Below are positions 1 through 13,001 of a DNA stretch of 64,000 nucleotides, piece after piece (the first letter of the stretch is position 1; the number at the start of each line of letters is the position of its first letter). The stretch spans positions 190,222-254,221 of the forward strand of contig CAJJDO010000154.1 of assembly GCA_905183005.1 (NCBI GenBank), in the 5' to 3' direction. This DNA comes from Paramecium pentaurelia (Eukaryota > Ciliophora > Oligohymenophorea > Peniculida > Parameciidae). Below the pieces are notes generated by a model, which saw only the letters and a program-made list of their open reading frames with translations, did not search any database and was not told the DNA's origin. Both the position numbers and the translations under genes were made by a program.

Positions 1-3000
1 TAAATACTCACTAGTTATTAATTTTAAACTAGAATTATATAATTTTATCCATTATTTCTTTCTATAATAAATAGCTAAATATTTATTGAGTACTTATTCT
101 CTCATATTTGAATCATCACTCTAAGGAACTAATTTAATTATGATCTTATTTGATTATTAGAGTTGAAATTATATTGGTTATTTTAATTGACCTCTTCCTA
201 AAATTAAAAACTTAATTGCCATTAACATGATCTCTTCTCCTTCTGTTTATAAAGGTTAATCTTATTATTTTGTTGTTTGATCTCCTAATAAAAATTATAA
301 GAAACGATCATAAGTGTATCCATATATATCTAAAATCATCTTATAAAAAAATTATAAATAATCTAAACAAGTACTTAATTTACTTATCACTTAAAGAATA
401 CGTCTGAATTCTCTTAATGAACCATTACTTTTATCAAAAATATTCTTTAGATAATAAAATCCACTATTAATGGAACCTTATTATTTTTTAAAAGGATGAA
501 CTAATAGTAATTCACATAAGAACATAAAATATAATTTTAAGACCTTTAGATCTTATACTTTTCCATGATTATTATCATAGCTATCAGAACTACGTTAATC
601 TATTTTTTTATCAAATAAATTTTATAATCTATTTATATCAAAAAAGAAATTCAATTGAACTTCATATGGCATTTTTGATGCTTTGAATTACTTATTATCT
701 TCCATCATCTATAATTCCTATCTAACTTATTATGATCTAATTGGTGATAAATGAGTTGAAATTGCAAGTAAATAACCTTCTTTATTAGATATTTCATTTA
801 TAAAAAGAAGTCGCATAATTGCTATACATTCCAATTTAAGTTCATAATCAGGTACTGATTCAATTATTTATATTAATAATTATAAGAATTCTAATTATTC
901 TCTTTGATCTTTGATATAATCAAAATTATAAGTCATCATTTTTATTGTCTTTTATAAAGCAGATCTATGTAAATGAAACTTTATTTTTTGATTCTCTGGA
1001 AAATCCTCTGAAAAATATAATACTTCTTCACTCTTTTTTATACCAAATGGAAAATCATCAGTCATTTATGCAAAATCTGCTATATATTAAGATAAATTTG
1101 CATGAGTATATTATTTCTAAGCATTAAAATCTAAATTATCTTTCTCTCTTATATTAAATTGTCTTTTTGGAATCTAATACTTACATAAATTGTCTAAATA
1201 TTAATCTCCTTTATCTTTAGATTTCATATATTCAATCAAAATCTCTGTAATCCTTTTCAATGCTGGCAACAAAGGACATACATATGTTTAATCTTGATTA
1301 AACAATAATTTCAATAGAAATATAGACAATATATTCACTTTTATCGCTAAGGCAGGCACTCTTGGTTATGCATATACCTACTGTTAATTACTTCTTCTAA
1401 ATTAAGGATGTCCTTAAATAGCATCCTTAACCCAATTAGATAAGTTATTATAAAATTATTCACTTAATTCATTCTGTTATTCTTTTGCAACTTTCAATAA
1501 TTTGCGAAAAATACAATAAATACTAAATACTAAAGGAGCATAATCTTAATTTAATGCAGTTTAATGTTATTGAGTTCTATCTGTAGATTAATAGTGTAAT
1601 CGTTATTATTAATTGATTGGTCTAGGTTGAGTTGGTGGCATCCTAGCTGCATTTGGACGATGTCCCATTTATTAGGAGAGTTAATCAGGTAATTAATGCA
1701 TAAGAAAGATTATATCAAAATAAGGTTAAAATAATTAAGGAATTCTTTGTGGTTATTGGAATTCTGATATAATCATCAAAATATGTAGAACTATCATAAA
1801 ATATCGAAAATAAGATGAAGTAGTAGGTTATTATTAAGTTATTCTTTGATTTTAATTAGGTTATTAAGATTCTGTTACTTAGTTCATTAGATTAGCTATA
1901 TTCTTTTTTAAAGTTTCCATATTCATTTTTTAATTGGTCAAGGGAGCAATTATTAATATTTTCTTTAGTAAATATAATGCTCTTTTAGACAATTCAGAAT
2001 CTTCTAAACTATGTGCTTTTAAAGATTATTTAATAAAGAAGGATTAATAGATTTCACTAGAAAGTGCTTCATCATGATGTTAAGGTTCAATTTAATAAAA
2101 TGATTCTTTGAATTTTTTAGATTTCTATTGAATTTCTTCTTTTATCAATTAAGTCTTCCATTCAACTTATAAGAAAGCCATATCTAAAGCGATACGTCTA
2201 TAATTTTGATAACTATTTGGTACTAATTGAGTTTAAATATTTTGGTTTGAACTGTAAAATCCAATTTATTACATAGAGTTTATAATATGAATAGTAAATG
2301 ATTCATGATGTCTATGAAATATTTTATGATTTTTAACAAACATTGACCAAAATCTACTTACTTTTTATGCTTATTCAGAATCTAAACTAGGTTATTCTTA
2401 TTTTAATAATTATTAGGTTGCTTAGATCCAATCTTTTTAATCATTTACATCAACTTCATCTAACCATGGTAATATAACACTTATAATTTTTTTACATAAA
2501 CTATATAATTCTTATTCAGATTATCCACTTTCATCTTATTATTTAATGGCTCTAGTGTATATTCTAACAATACGTTTATTAACAGAAATTGGATCATTTT
2601 AAATTAATTAATTCTTTTTTAAATATTTACTAAAATATAGATTAGCATAGAATGCAACTAATTTATCAGATTTATTGATCATATCATATCCAAATGATAG
2701 ATAAGACATTTTTAAATCTTAAGGTAATTATTGTTCTTAGAAACATATTAGATATGAACTAATTTATAACATATCAATAACAGATGATTTATAAAAATGA
2801 TTAACATCTGATAATTTTATAGCTAATCCATTTTAAAGTTTATATGTGAAATTCATAGGTGCATGATGTTCAATATCACTTAAAATCTTACTATATTATT
2901 TAACTAAATCTTCATTGATATCTTTGATTCTCTGAAATAATTGTAGTTAACTAATCTATGTTAAATCATTTCTTTAATTAGAATAAAAGAGTATTGGATA

Positions 3001-6000
3001 TATTACATGAAAACCTATTGTCATTTAAACTTAATTAATTGATTCATCTTCAAAATATTTAAAATTATCCATCCAAATTTCTATAATAATCTTTCTTAAT
3101 TAAATTGATTTATTCATTGCAACATTAATAATCCATTTTTTAACTTTATCTTAAGTTGAATAAAGTATTAATTTTAACATTCCTTAAATTGCTAATTTAT
3201 TATCTTCATTTTAATTGATATATTATTTAAGCATACTACAAAATCTATTTAATAAACTATTTATTTATTAATTAGATAATATTAATTAATTGTAAGCAAA
3301 TTATAATTGATTTATTTATATACTTTTATTTTAATTATTATTTTTTAAACGTTCTAAAAGATCTTTTATATTTTTTAATATAAAATTTTCAAGTATTTAT
3401 GTATTTTTTTTAAGACAAGAAGGATTATTTTTACATAATTCAAATCCAAATTGTATTATTTCTATTTTAATTTCACTTATTGCATTTATCAATTTCTAAA
3501 CAATTTATTAATGAAAACTTTACAATTATTCCTATGTCAATTAAATTTAATTAGATAAAAGACCCTTCTCTAAAGAACTACTAAGTTCTTAAATTGTTTT
3601 ATTAAAACTTACCATCTTTTAAAACAATTACTATTTCTCTCTACATAATTTCTCTCTTAAAGGATATGCTGAAGGTTCTGAAATTATCTATCTGATTGTT
3701 TTTATATATTATAATCTTTCACAAAGTTATTCTTAAAGATTCTTTATAGTTGTTTAATTACACAATATTTAATTCACATTTTCTAATTACTTTTGGAATT
3801 GTTATATTTATGAATAAGAGAAAAATTATTGAAATATATCAAATGAATTAGCTGCTAATGTATTTAAACATTTAACCAATGGTTTATCAATTGATTAATT
3901 TAATTAATTTTAAGATATTTTTAATTTATAATTTCTTCTTAATGTATTTTTATCTTATATTATCTTTTATACTATATTCTAACTCAAAGGTCCTTTCCCT
4001 TAATTAGCCGATTAAGATGTTAAATGTTAAAATAATTTTAATAATCCAGATATTATACCCATTTAAAAATTCAAAGATTCTTAAGATTATTATTATTAAT
4101 ATGACCATTCCATTGTAGTACAAGTTTAAATATTATTTTACAACTATTAGAAATTATCTTATACTATTTTTTGAAGATGTAATTATAATCTATCAGATAA
4201 AGTTCTATGAAACACTTTACTAAATAATTTTAATATCAATTTCAAAGATTTTAAGAAAGATGGTACATAATGAAAGATTTCTGATTGAACACAAGTTAAT
4301 AAAGGTTTCATTATCTTTTTTAATTTTTCATCATTTTCAAATAAAGTCTTATCATTTTAATTTCCTTCCTATTATAAAAGCTCTTATAAATATTTATAAC
4401 TTGATTATCTAATACTTTATTCTACTCTTAATAATCCTTCATATAAAATTTCTACTATCTTATATTTCATAGACAAAATTGAAGGTTTCAATAAGAAATT
4501 TTTATCAATTGATTTCAATAAGTATTTTTAAATTGCATATATATAATTGATAGTTGCCATTTATTTAAGAAATCCAAAAATAGAAACTACCATTTGACTT
4601 TACCATTTTATTTCAAAATCTATATCTTCAATATTAATTTTGAAATCTAAATCATCTAAAGCATGTGATACATTAATATATGCTGATTAAGAGTCTTCCC
4701 CAATCAAAATTAATTTAGATTGCTTAGAATACTATTCCTCATTTTATTATAAGATTTTATATGATCTTTGAACATATTCTTCTATTTTCAATTCTAAATG
4801 AGGTTCTTAATTTAAAACAACAGTTTTAAAAAGATGATAATATTAACCTTGTTTATTAAGTCCTTATTTTCTAAGCAAATATGTAAGAATTCTAAATCCA
4901 TTTGCATACTTCTATGCTATTATATCTGACATCTTCTATTCTTCACATAATTATTTAATAATTAAAACTAATTCTTTCAATACAGTATTTTGAGTATATG
5001 GAGATATAAGAATTTCTGAAAATTCAATATTAACCCAAAGATTTGGTTCATTTCCTAATTATTATAAATTGTCTAATGGTATAGATTCAATCTTCTCTTC
5101 ATGATTACATTTCATCTCTTGACCAATATTCATATAAAATAATGATCCTGAATTCTCATTAAAACGTTGAGTAATTACAGTATCAAAGAGATCTGTACAA
5201 ATTTATAATATGGATCTCTTATAAGTAAGACAATTTTAAGTAACAATCTTAATAAAACAACGTAATTTATCTTATAAGAGAAGTATACTTTAATGAGAAT
5301 ATTCATATATTGAATGGTCATAATTAAGATTTATTATTAATTAATTTAATGTTTGATTTAATAAGTTCTTAGTGAGTTGTTGTGAAATAACTTTAATAGA
5401 TTCTGGTAATTATCTGAGTAACATGAATGAACATTCAATAATTCTTTAATCTGGAATGTAAGGTAATCCTACTATTTAAGTAGATGTATAATAATCTTCA
5501 AATTTAGGTAGAAGATTTTGTATTTCAGTTAATAATTCGATAGAAATGGATCTACAATTTAATCCTTCTGATGGAATCATTGTTCCACCATATGCTAAAA
5601 TAAATAATATATTAAATCATACATTAAACAATTTAGATTTTACGACGACGATCATCTTCTTTCTATAATTAAGTTTATTTTCCAAACTTTTAATATACAA
5701 ATTCTTCAAATAATCTAATAACAACTGAATAATAAACATCATATGCCCATTTTTTATTTTAATGATTTTACATATGATTATCAAGTATTTTTTTATATTT
5801 TTTTAAACAATTACCCATTAATAACTTATTCCAAATGAATTCATGTTATTAAATATAGAAATCTTTGAAATTCATATTTTCTTCAGCTGTTAACATATAT
5901 CTTTTATTCAATCCTCTGAAAAGATAAGAAATCCATTTAATACATTGAGGTTTTTCAATTAAATAATTTTATACTATAGATTCTGTCATTGTAAATAAAG

Positions 6001-9000
6001 AATTAATGTCTGGTTTTGAAGATTTAATCTTTTCAATGATTTCACAATGATCATCAGCTAATTAAATGAAAAACATTTCTGATAAAGTTGTTACTACATT
6101 TTCTACATCTTCTTTTATTTTATGGAATGTAGCAGTAGTCAATGTTTGTAAAATATTATGGAAATTACTTAATCCAATAAAAACTTTGGTTACTGCAGAT
6201 ATCAATTCTTCATCTTAATAAATCAAATGATCTTGTTCACATTTTCGAGATTACAATTTCATTTCTAATGCCATCCCTTAAGGTATTTAATAATTATACA
6301 AATCATGATCAAATTAAATAGGCATTTAATAATATCCTAAAAGAACTTATTTAACAATTGAATAACTATGTTAAATAGATGATTATTTAAATAAATAAGT
6401 AGCTAATTATTATTCCAATACATTTTATAATATCTCTACAGCACATCGTACAGTTTCAGTAAGATTTAATTTAAGAGATGATTATAATCCTTCTATTTAA
6501 ACTTCTAAATATTAATTCCTTTTATAAGGATTATCAGTATGATTTCTTTTAATTTCAATTGGCCATTCTGATTTACGAACTAATGAACCTAATTTTGAAA
6601 GTATTTTCAATGATTTAAAAGATGGATCTAAAAATAAATTCACTTATTTTGAATAGATATCAGCCATCTTATATTCAGATGGGAAAGTAAGCAATTTTTC
6701 AATAAATGGTTATAATAGATCTCCAAAGAATTCTTTCATCTCTTCCATACTCAAATTAGTAACAATGTTCTCTAATATCATCAATGTTTTTTATATTACT
6801 TAATTTTCTATAGTTGATATATTATGTAATGCTCGAAATAAACATTATGCAAATATTGGATATTATCTTGCTAAATTAATTTATATTGTTTTTTATAATG
6901 GAAAATTAGCTATTACTTCTGCAACTATATCCTAAATTTCCACTATTCCTGTTTAAAATAATTCAAACATATTTAATACTATATTTACACCACTCATACT
7001 TAATCTATGATATAGTTCATATTATTATCTTTATATCATCTATTATTTATCATTTCTGTCATATTTATCACATAACTATTAAAAATATTTTGATAATCCT
7101 TCTCCTTGATCATTATTTTAGATTCTTTTCACTAATGATAATAATAAACCTAAAAAATCTATTGGATAATATGTTTCATGAGTTTTTTTTATAAAAAATA
7201 GAATAAGTTATTTTACTAATGGTTTAACTATTGGTTCTTCATTTTATTAGCATTTTACTCTTGGAAATTATCTTATTGGTATTCTAAGTAACTTTTATAT
7301 TAAAGAGATATATTCATCTTAATCCTTTTATTAAATATTTATTTAATTTTTCATTAATTATCCACCTCTAATATAACCAAATTTTGTTGGTAATTCTGGA
7401 GTTGTTTGTAATTCTTTCAAATATAAATGTAATAAAAATTCTATATAATATTTTATTGATTGTTTATGAGGATTTTAAGGATCTGGTTATTAATTGAGAA
7501 ATCCCAAATGATCCTATAATAATATAGGAAGACAATTGGTTTCTGGACAAGTTTTAATTAAATTGACAGAAATCTTCAATATTAATTTTGAATTAGGTTC
7601 AAATATATTTTTAAAATTAATTGGATCCTAAAATTAAATAAAGAATTGCATAAATTAAGATATAGTCTTTTTCTTATAATCAAGTATTTCAAAATGATTT
7701 CTTTAATGATCATGCAATTCATCAAATATCATTAATCCATTTTTCAATATTTTAGACATATAATGACATTATAAATTACTAAGATATGGTTTATTATCAC
7801 TAATAACCTAAATAAATGGAGTAATTCTTGTAGGCATAGTATAATTAGTTCTATTCTTTTGCTTATTAATAATCTCTTTATTTGTACTAGTAACAAATAT
7901 CAATAATTTCTATAAGATATCATTTAATTAATCAAAAACCTTTGATTTTAAATCTTTTGCAAATTCAACATATTAAGTATGAGTACTTATACTTAGAGAA
8001 TTGATTTAGTATTCTTCTTCATCATCATAAGTATAAACTTGAGTAGCTGTTTAATCTTGTTGAGTAATAAGGTTATGATCAATATCTATTTCTGATTCTA
8101 ATATATATTATTCTAATTATGAGATATAATTTTCATTAAGAGCATCTGGATTACTAGGTATAGAAGCAACATTAGTTTAAGGAGTAGTTTTTTTTGTAAT
8201 TCCCCATCTTTATGTTCTAATTAACATTTATTTGATTTATTATATTTATTTTCTAATTTGATTTAATTTCATTCCTATCATAGAAAATAATCTATCAAGT
8301 AATTTATATTTTGGACTATATTTTGTAACTTTTTTAAATATTTTATCATTTTATTATTATTAAGTTTAATCTACATAAAATTATAGTAAATTTTTATCAA
8401 TAAAGTAAGTTGGTTATTTACTAAATAAATCAAGAAATATTTTAATTAAATCTAAGGCTTTTTCATGAATTTATAATTGTAATGATGAATCAAACAATAA
8501 TTTAAATATGGTATTAAAGATTTTTTCCATATATATTTGATTATTGATAAAATCAGTTTACATCTTTTCTAGATTATTCATTTATTAAGGAGATTAATCA
8601 CTTTTTGGTAAATAACATTGAACAACATGTTTAACAATTTCTAACCAATTATGATAGATACTAGATTTTTGGAAAGGTGGTATTTTAAGATTTTTACCAA
8701 CAATAGTTTCTTCATCTATTAATTCTAATACATTTGCATTAATTTCATTAATTTTATCTTAAATTTCATTTGGTTATACAGGATCTCTTTTTTAGATCAT
8801 AGCTTATTTAAGACGATTGCTAATATCAATTCTTATATGCATAATGTCAACTGGACAATGTTTAAGTGTTTTAATGATTGTAGCTACAACTTAATCTAAT
8901 TTAACAGTATCAGCTAAATCTTTAATAATTTTAGATTATGATTGCATTTATGATTCATCTCTTTTTATAGTAAGTGCAAATAATTATAAGAATTTAGAAT

Positions 9001-9945
9001 ATGCATTAAAAAGTTCTTAAACTATGTTTCTTGGTACTTTCTGTAATAAGTCTTAAAAATTGGTTTCATTTATAACTTAATTCATGGTTTTAAGTGCTCT
9101 CTTCAAGACTTCTCTCATTTATGTTTTGGTCTAGCTTTATTTTCTATTTTACCTCATCCCTGATAATAGAATCAAGGGCAAAAATTGTATAGATAAAAAA
9201 TGGAGGAATATTGGTCACAAATGATAAACTAAAGATATTCAATCGAATGTCTTTTTCACGTTTATTATTATTATTATCATCATTCTCATGTTATAATACA
9301 TATGTTTAATCATGAAATGCATTAATTTAATTATCTCCCATTAATTTCTTATATTATGATTTCTTTAACTCATTATTAAATTTCACTAAAAATTCAATTC
9401 TCTATTCAAAAAAATTGAATAATTTTAATAGTAATGCATCTGTAAATATACTATTCGATCTCTAATATTAATGTGATTGTTATTAATTAGTCTTTAGTAA
9501 ATCATTCATAATTCGAATAGCTGTGGCTGCATTATTCTCATTATCCTTCTCTAACACTATTGTAAGTTAATCAACCACTGACTAAGTCATATGTTACAAT
9601 AGAATCTTTTTTTAAAGTAATTCAACTGTAGCAGCTCTAACATTGAATTTCACATTACGACTTATTTGAGGCTCCACATTTGATAATACATAAACCACAA
9701 AGTTTAAACTATTCTCAATAAACCATTTTTGGTAATTCTGTAAATTTTACTATATTTCCATTAATCAATATTAATACATGATTTGGATCTCGAGTTCGCT
9801 CCGAATGAGATTCCTCTGAAATCCTGCTTAACCGATCCCGAATATCATATATATTACGTTCTGAAAAGCTTTCACTTCTATTTTATAAAAAATTATTCAA
9901 GGCTTCTTTTTGTTTCTCAAAATAAGCAGGGTCACTTTATGACAT
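1..9945 (-). CDS. TRRAP: Tra1/TRRAP-like giant HEAT-repeat protein (partial, C-terminus off the left edge)
   Basis: Pseudokinase scaffold of SAGA and NuA4/TIP60 histone acetyltransferase complexes; it contacts transcription activators in the nucleus. The ATG is at 9945 (MSQSDPAYFEKQKEALNNF), and reading with TAA/TAG as Gln stays open to base 1, giving more than 3200 residues. Two introns near the start are clear: 28 nt beginning GTATTAATATTG, and 22 nt beginning GTAAAATAG. The family call rests on an N-terminal block. IIKTLKHCPVDIMHIRIDIS matches the TRRAP 'LLxxCPxExxxLRKELL' block, and ELIDEETIVG matches 'KLFDESILIG'. Next comes a helical segment (SIYHNWLEIVKHV) like 'AYSTLADLVHHV', and the rest is helical repeat. 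The FAT and pseudokinase domains should lie at or beyond the left edge. Other PIKK-family giants such as mTOR or ATM are less likely because of that N-terminal block. Confidence 0.75.
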
Positions 9946-10546
9946 TTTTAATTTATTAATAATAATCAACATTATTTATATTTAAATATCCATTATACAA
10001 AAACTATATCTATTATTAAACATTACTATCTATTCATTTTCAAAAATATACCTTTATTACATTTAAACTAAAATGGACATTCTACATCAAATAAATAATC
10101 ATAAACAAAATCAATATACTCATTATCTCTTTGATTTCTTATCTCTATTCTAATCATTTTCTTAATTTTTATACTCTACAAATACAAATAGACATTACTT
10201 TATAATAATTGTTAATTAATAATCATTCTTATATAGTAAATTTTTAATACCTTTAGTTTATATGGTAAAATCAAAATCTAACTTTTATAGAAATTCTTAT
10301 TATATATAGAAATTATAAGACAAATAGAACTAATTTAGATTAACATTAGTAGTAGATTATAAAAATTAAAAAAAACTATAATCAAATCAAATAAGTTTTA
10401 TTAATTTAATAAAATAAAGATTGAGTCTATAATCAAAAAAAGATTATTGAATCAATATCAATATACATAAAATATAAATAATAATACATTTATGTAATCT
10501 TATTAATTTTATAAAAAATATTTATTATTTCTTTTTTAATAAAATA
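9946..10546. other. Intergenic stretch with no supported gene
   Basis: This 600-base region lies between the divergent Tra1-like and truncated IFT54 genes. An ATG-initiated + strand frame at 10073-10450 stays open for 125 codons in the ciliate code. Its composition matches the surrounding spacer and it resembles nothing I recognise, so I do not call it a gene. The 30-odd bases just before 10547 are nearly identical to those before the second IFT54 copy at 13002. Confidence 0.5.
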
Positions 10547-11272
10547 ATGGCAGACTTTTGGAAACCTACAGCAGATATGTATAGTGCTCTATTCGAAAAG
10601 CCAAAAATGTCATAGAAGTTACTTGAAAAACCTCCATTCAAATATATATTTGATATTATAATGGAGACATCTAAATAAACAGGTTTTACATTTAAATTTA
10701 CTTTAGGCTACGCAAAAGGACTATATACAGGTGATGAATTTGATTCAAATTATTATCATCTTAAAGATAGAAAGATATTCTTTTTGCAAAAAATAATTTA
10801 GTTAACTTCTATCATTTTGGATGAAGAACTTTAGGCTTAACCTATTAAAATAGTTGCAGGCTTGGAACCAGAAAAAACAAATGTATTATTGTAAGCAATT
10901 TACAGAGCAGCTGTGAGTGGTAAAAATACTAATAGTCAAGTTGAATAAGTAGAATTTATTATATATATTTAGATTCTAGCTGCCATAGGAGCTGGTCCAA
11001 TATTATAAGAGAAGGAGTTTGATCAAGTTTAATAAACACCTATTATACAATAAGTTAATATAAATTCTGTCTATAATAACTAGACAGAATTGATTAAAAT
11101 GATTGACAAATAAAAATTGCATATTTAAGGATTAGAGTAGGAGTTAATATAGAAAAATAACATAATTGTCAACTAAGAATAATAAATTTAAGCATTAAAA
11201 AATTAATTACAATAAATTACCAATTCTGATATATTTCCTTTATAATTTTAATAAAGTATATAAAATGATTGA
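10547..11272 (+). CDS. IFT54: Truncated IFT54 (TRAF3IP1) paralogue: CH-like domain plus short coiled coil
   Basis: IFT54 is an IFT-B subunit of ciliary transport; its N-terminal calponin-homology-like domain binds tubulin. Residues 1-120 show the family signature: KLLEKPPFKYIFDIIMETSKQTG, then GYAKGLYTGDEF, and IVAGLEPEKTNVLLQAIYRA. After that the protein has only a short Gln-rich coiled coil (IDKQKLHIQGLEQELIQ) and stops at TGA 11272, about 233-241 residues against roughly 420 for the copy at 13002. A 24-nt candidate intron (10949-10972, GTAGAATT..TTTAG) is in frame and stop-free, so its splicing cannot be judged from the frame. The acidic/Pro/Gln linker and the C-terminal MIP-T3 coiled coil are missing. 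It could be a functional short isoform gene or a decaying tandem copy. The open frame and sensible ending argue against a simple pseudogene. Confidence 0.8.
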
Positions 11273-11620
11273 TTAATATTATTGTTCATTCAGAATTTTC
11301 AATATTTTATAAATGTACAATTTATTATTCTGAATTAAATAATTTTGTTTGTTCTTGTGTTTTAATACACTGAAAATATAATAAATCAATCATTAGTAAC
11401 TTTAAAAATAAAATTATCTAAAATTAAAAATAGATCTAAACATAAATTATATGCAACTAAAAATAATTATTCTGATCACCTTAAACACTATAAATTAATA
11501 GCTGAATGTCATTTTACAATCAATTCATTTTTATACATATGAATATATATTTATTATATATATTATATTTATAGATATATGGTCATATTAATATTTATAG
11601 CTTATATTTGTTCTAAAAGG
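11273..11620. other. Intergenic spacer
   Basis: AT-rich sequence between two + strand genes. It has short runs of TA repeats around 11543-11580 and no coding frame or RNA gene that I can support. Confidence 0.5.
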
Positions 11621-12637
11621 ATGTCAAAGTAATTGAATTAACAAAGAGATATTAAAATAAGAGTAGATAGTTTACCCTCAATAGAAGTAGTATCAAGTAC
11701 AAAATCTAAGAACCAATTAAAAAGAATCTTTAAACACTCAGAACTTCCATTAGCCTCTTTTTAATCTCCTTCTGACTCAACTAGATAACATAGGAAATTA
11801 AAAATAGATAATTCAGATTATGCTATTGAATCTAAATAAATAGTTTCAACAGCTAGAAAATCTCCATAATTATCCAAATATTAATCTCCATAGTTTTTTT
11901 CAAGAAAAATGCAATTTAGAAATAATTCTTTAATAAATTTAAACATGGAAGTAGTCAATCAAATAAAGGAAACTCCTTTTAAAGACACAAATTTATTTTA
12001 GATAATTACTAAAATAAGTTAAACTATGAATTAATTACATGAATATAAAAGTGAAAAAGCAATTCTTTCTGCAGCAGATAAATTAATTAAATCTCATATT
12101 CGATTTTAAGAGATAGAATGGATTTTTAAGAATTTTAAACTTAGAGATTGGTAATCTGTAGATACTATTCTTCTAAGGATACTTTAAAATTTTACTATAA
12201 ATAATGACAATAAATTAATTTAAAAAAAAAATAAACCAGATTAATATTTTTTATAAGTTCTATATGATTTTTAGGATAAATTAATAGATCTTTTTAAAAA
12301 ATTATGTGATGATTCTTATCGTTAGTTAGAATAAACTATTATAAATTAAAAATAAAAATTATTAAGTATTATTTATTAACAATTTTAAGATAAAGAAGTT
12401 GAAGTAATGCAATAATTTTCGAAACTAGGTAAAAAAGAGAGTTATAATTAATTTAAATTAATATTAAATGACTCATACAAAATGAATACTAGAGTCATGG
12501 AAAGTTCAATAATGAAATAATTAACTGAATTTGAAGATAGATATGGAATGTTTAAATAAATAGAAAATAGTAATCGATTCATTTCTAACAGAATAAACGA
12601 TTTAGTATATGATATTAAAACTGTAAATATATTTTGA
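11621..12637 (+). CDS. Hypothetical coiled-coil protein
   Basis: An uninterrupted ciliate-code frame from ATG 11621 to TGA 12637 encodes 338 residues (MSKQLNQQRDIKIRVDSLPS...). The first ~110 residues are Ser/Pro/Lys-rich and probably disordered (KSPQLSKYQSPQFFSRKMQF). The rest is Lys/Gln/Glu/Leu-rich helix consistent with coiled coil, for example FDDKEVEVMQ-type segments and METSIMKQLTEFEDRYGMFK-like heptads. No enzyme motif is visible. It lies between two IFT54 copies on the same strand, so it may have been caught inside a local duplication or a ciliary gene neighbourhood; that is inference only. Confidence 0.7.
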
Positions 12638-13001
12638 GTTCATTATTATGAGTTCTTACTATAGTTTATGTATAGATATATTATATACATGTGACTGATT
12701 ATAAAGTCAAAAGATAAATAGACATTTTATTTTCTAACTTAACTCATAAATTAGAGTATAATTTAACTAAATTATTTTAAGAATATAAAATGTTTTATTT
12801 CTATAGATCTTAAAATCTCATACTATCATTTAATATTAATTTCTATTCAAAATATTAATTCATTTTTATATCTATTCTAAGTCAAATTTATTAGTAATCC
12901 ATTCATATTCATCATGGATTTACATTAGTAATGTGATAGGTTCCCCTGATTTAAATTATAATACATCAATATTCAATTATTATTTCTTTTTTAATAAAAT
13001 A
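12638..13001. other. Intergenic spacer upstream of IFT54
   Basis: AT-rich and without a supported frame. The last ~25 bases (ATTTCTTTTTTAATAAAATA just before the ATG) repeat the sequence preceding the first IFT54 copy at 10547, so the duplication unit includes a little of the 5' flank and probably the core promoter. Confidence 0.5.

Noticed and set aside
10073..10450. ATG-initiated + frame of 125 codons in the ciliate code
   Set aside because: With only TGA as a stop and AT-rich DNA, frames of this size are expected in spacers. Composition is spacer-like and I recognise no motif.
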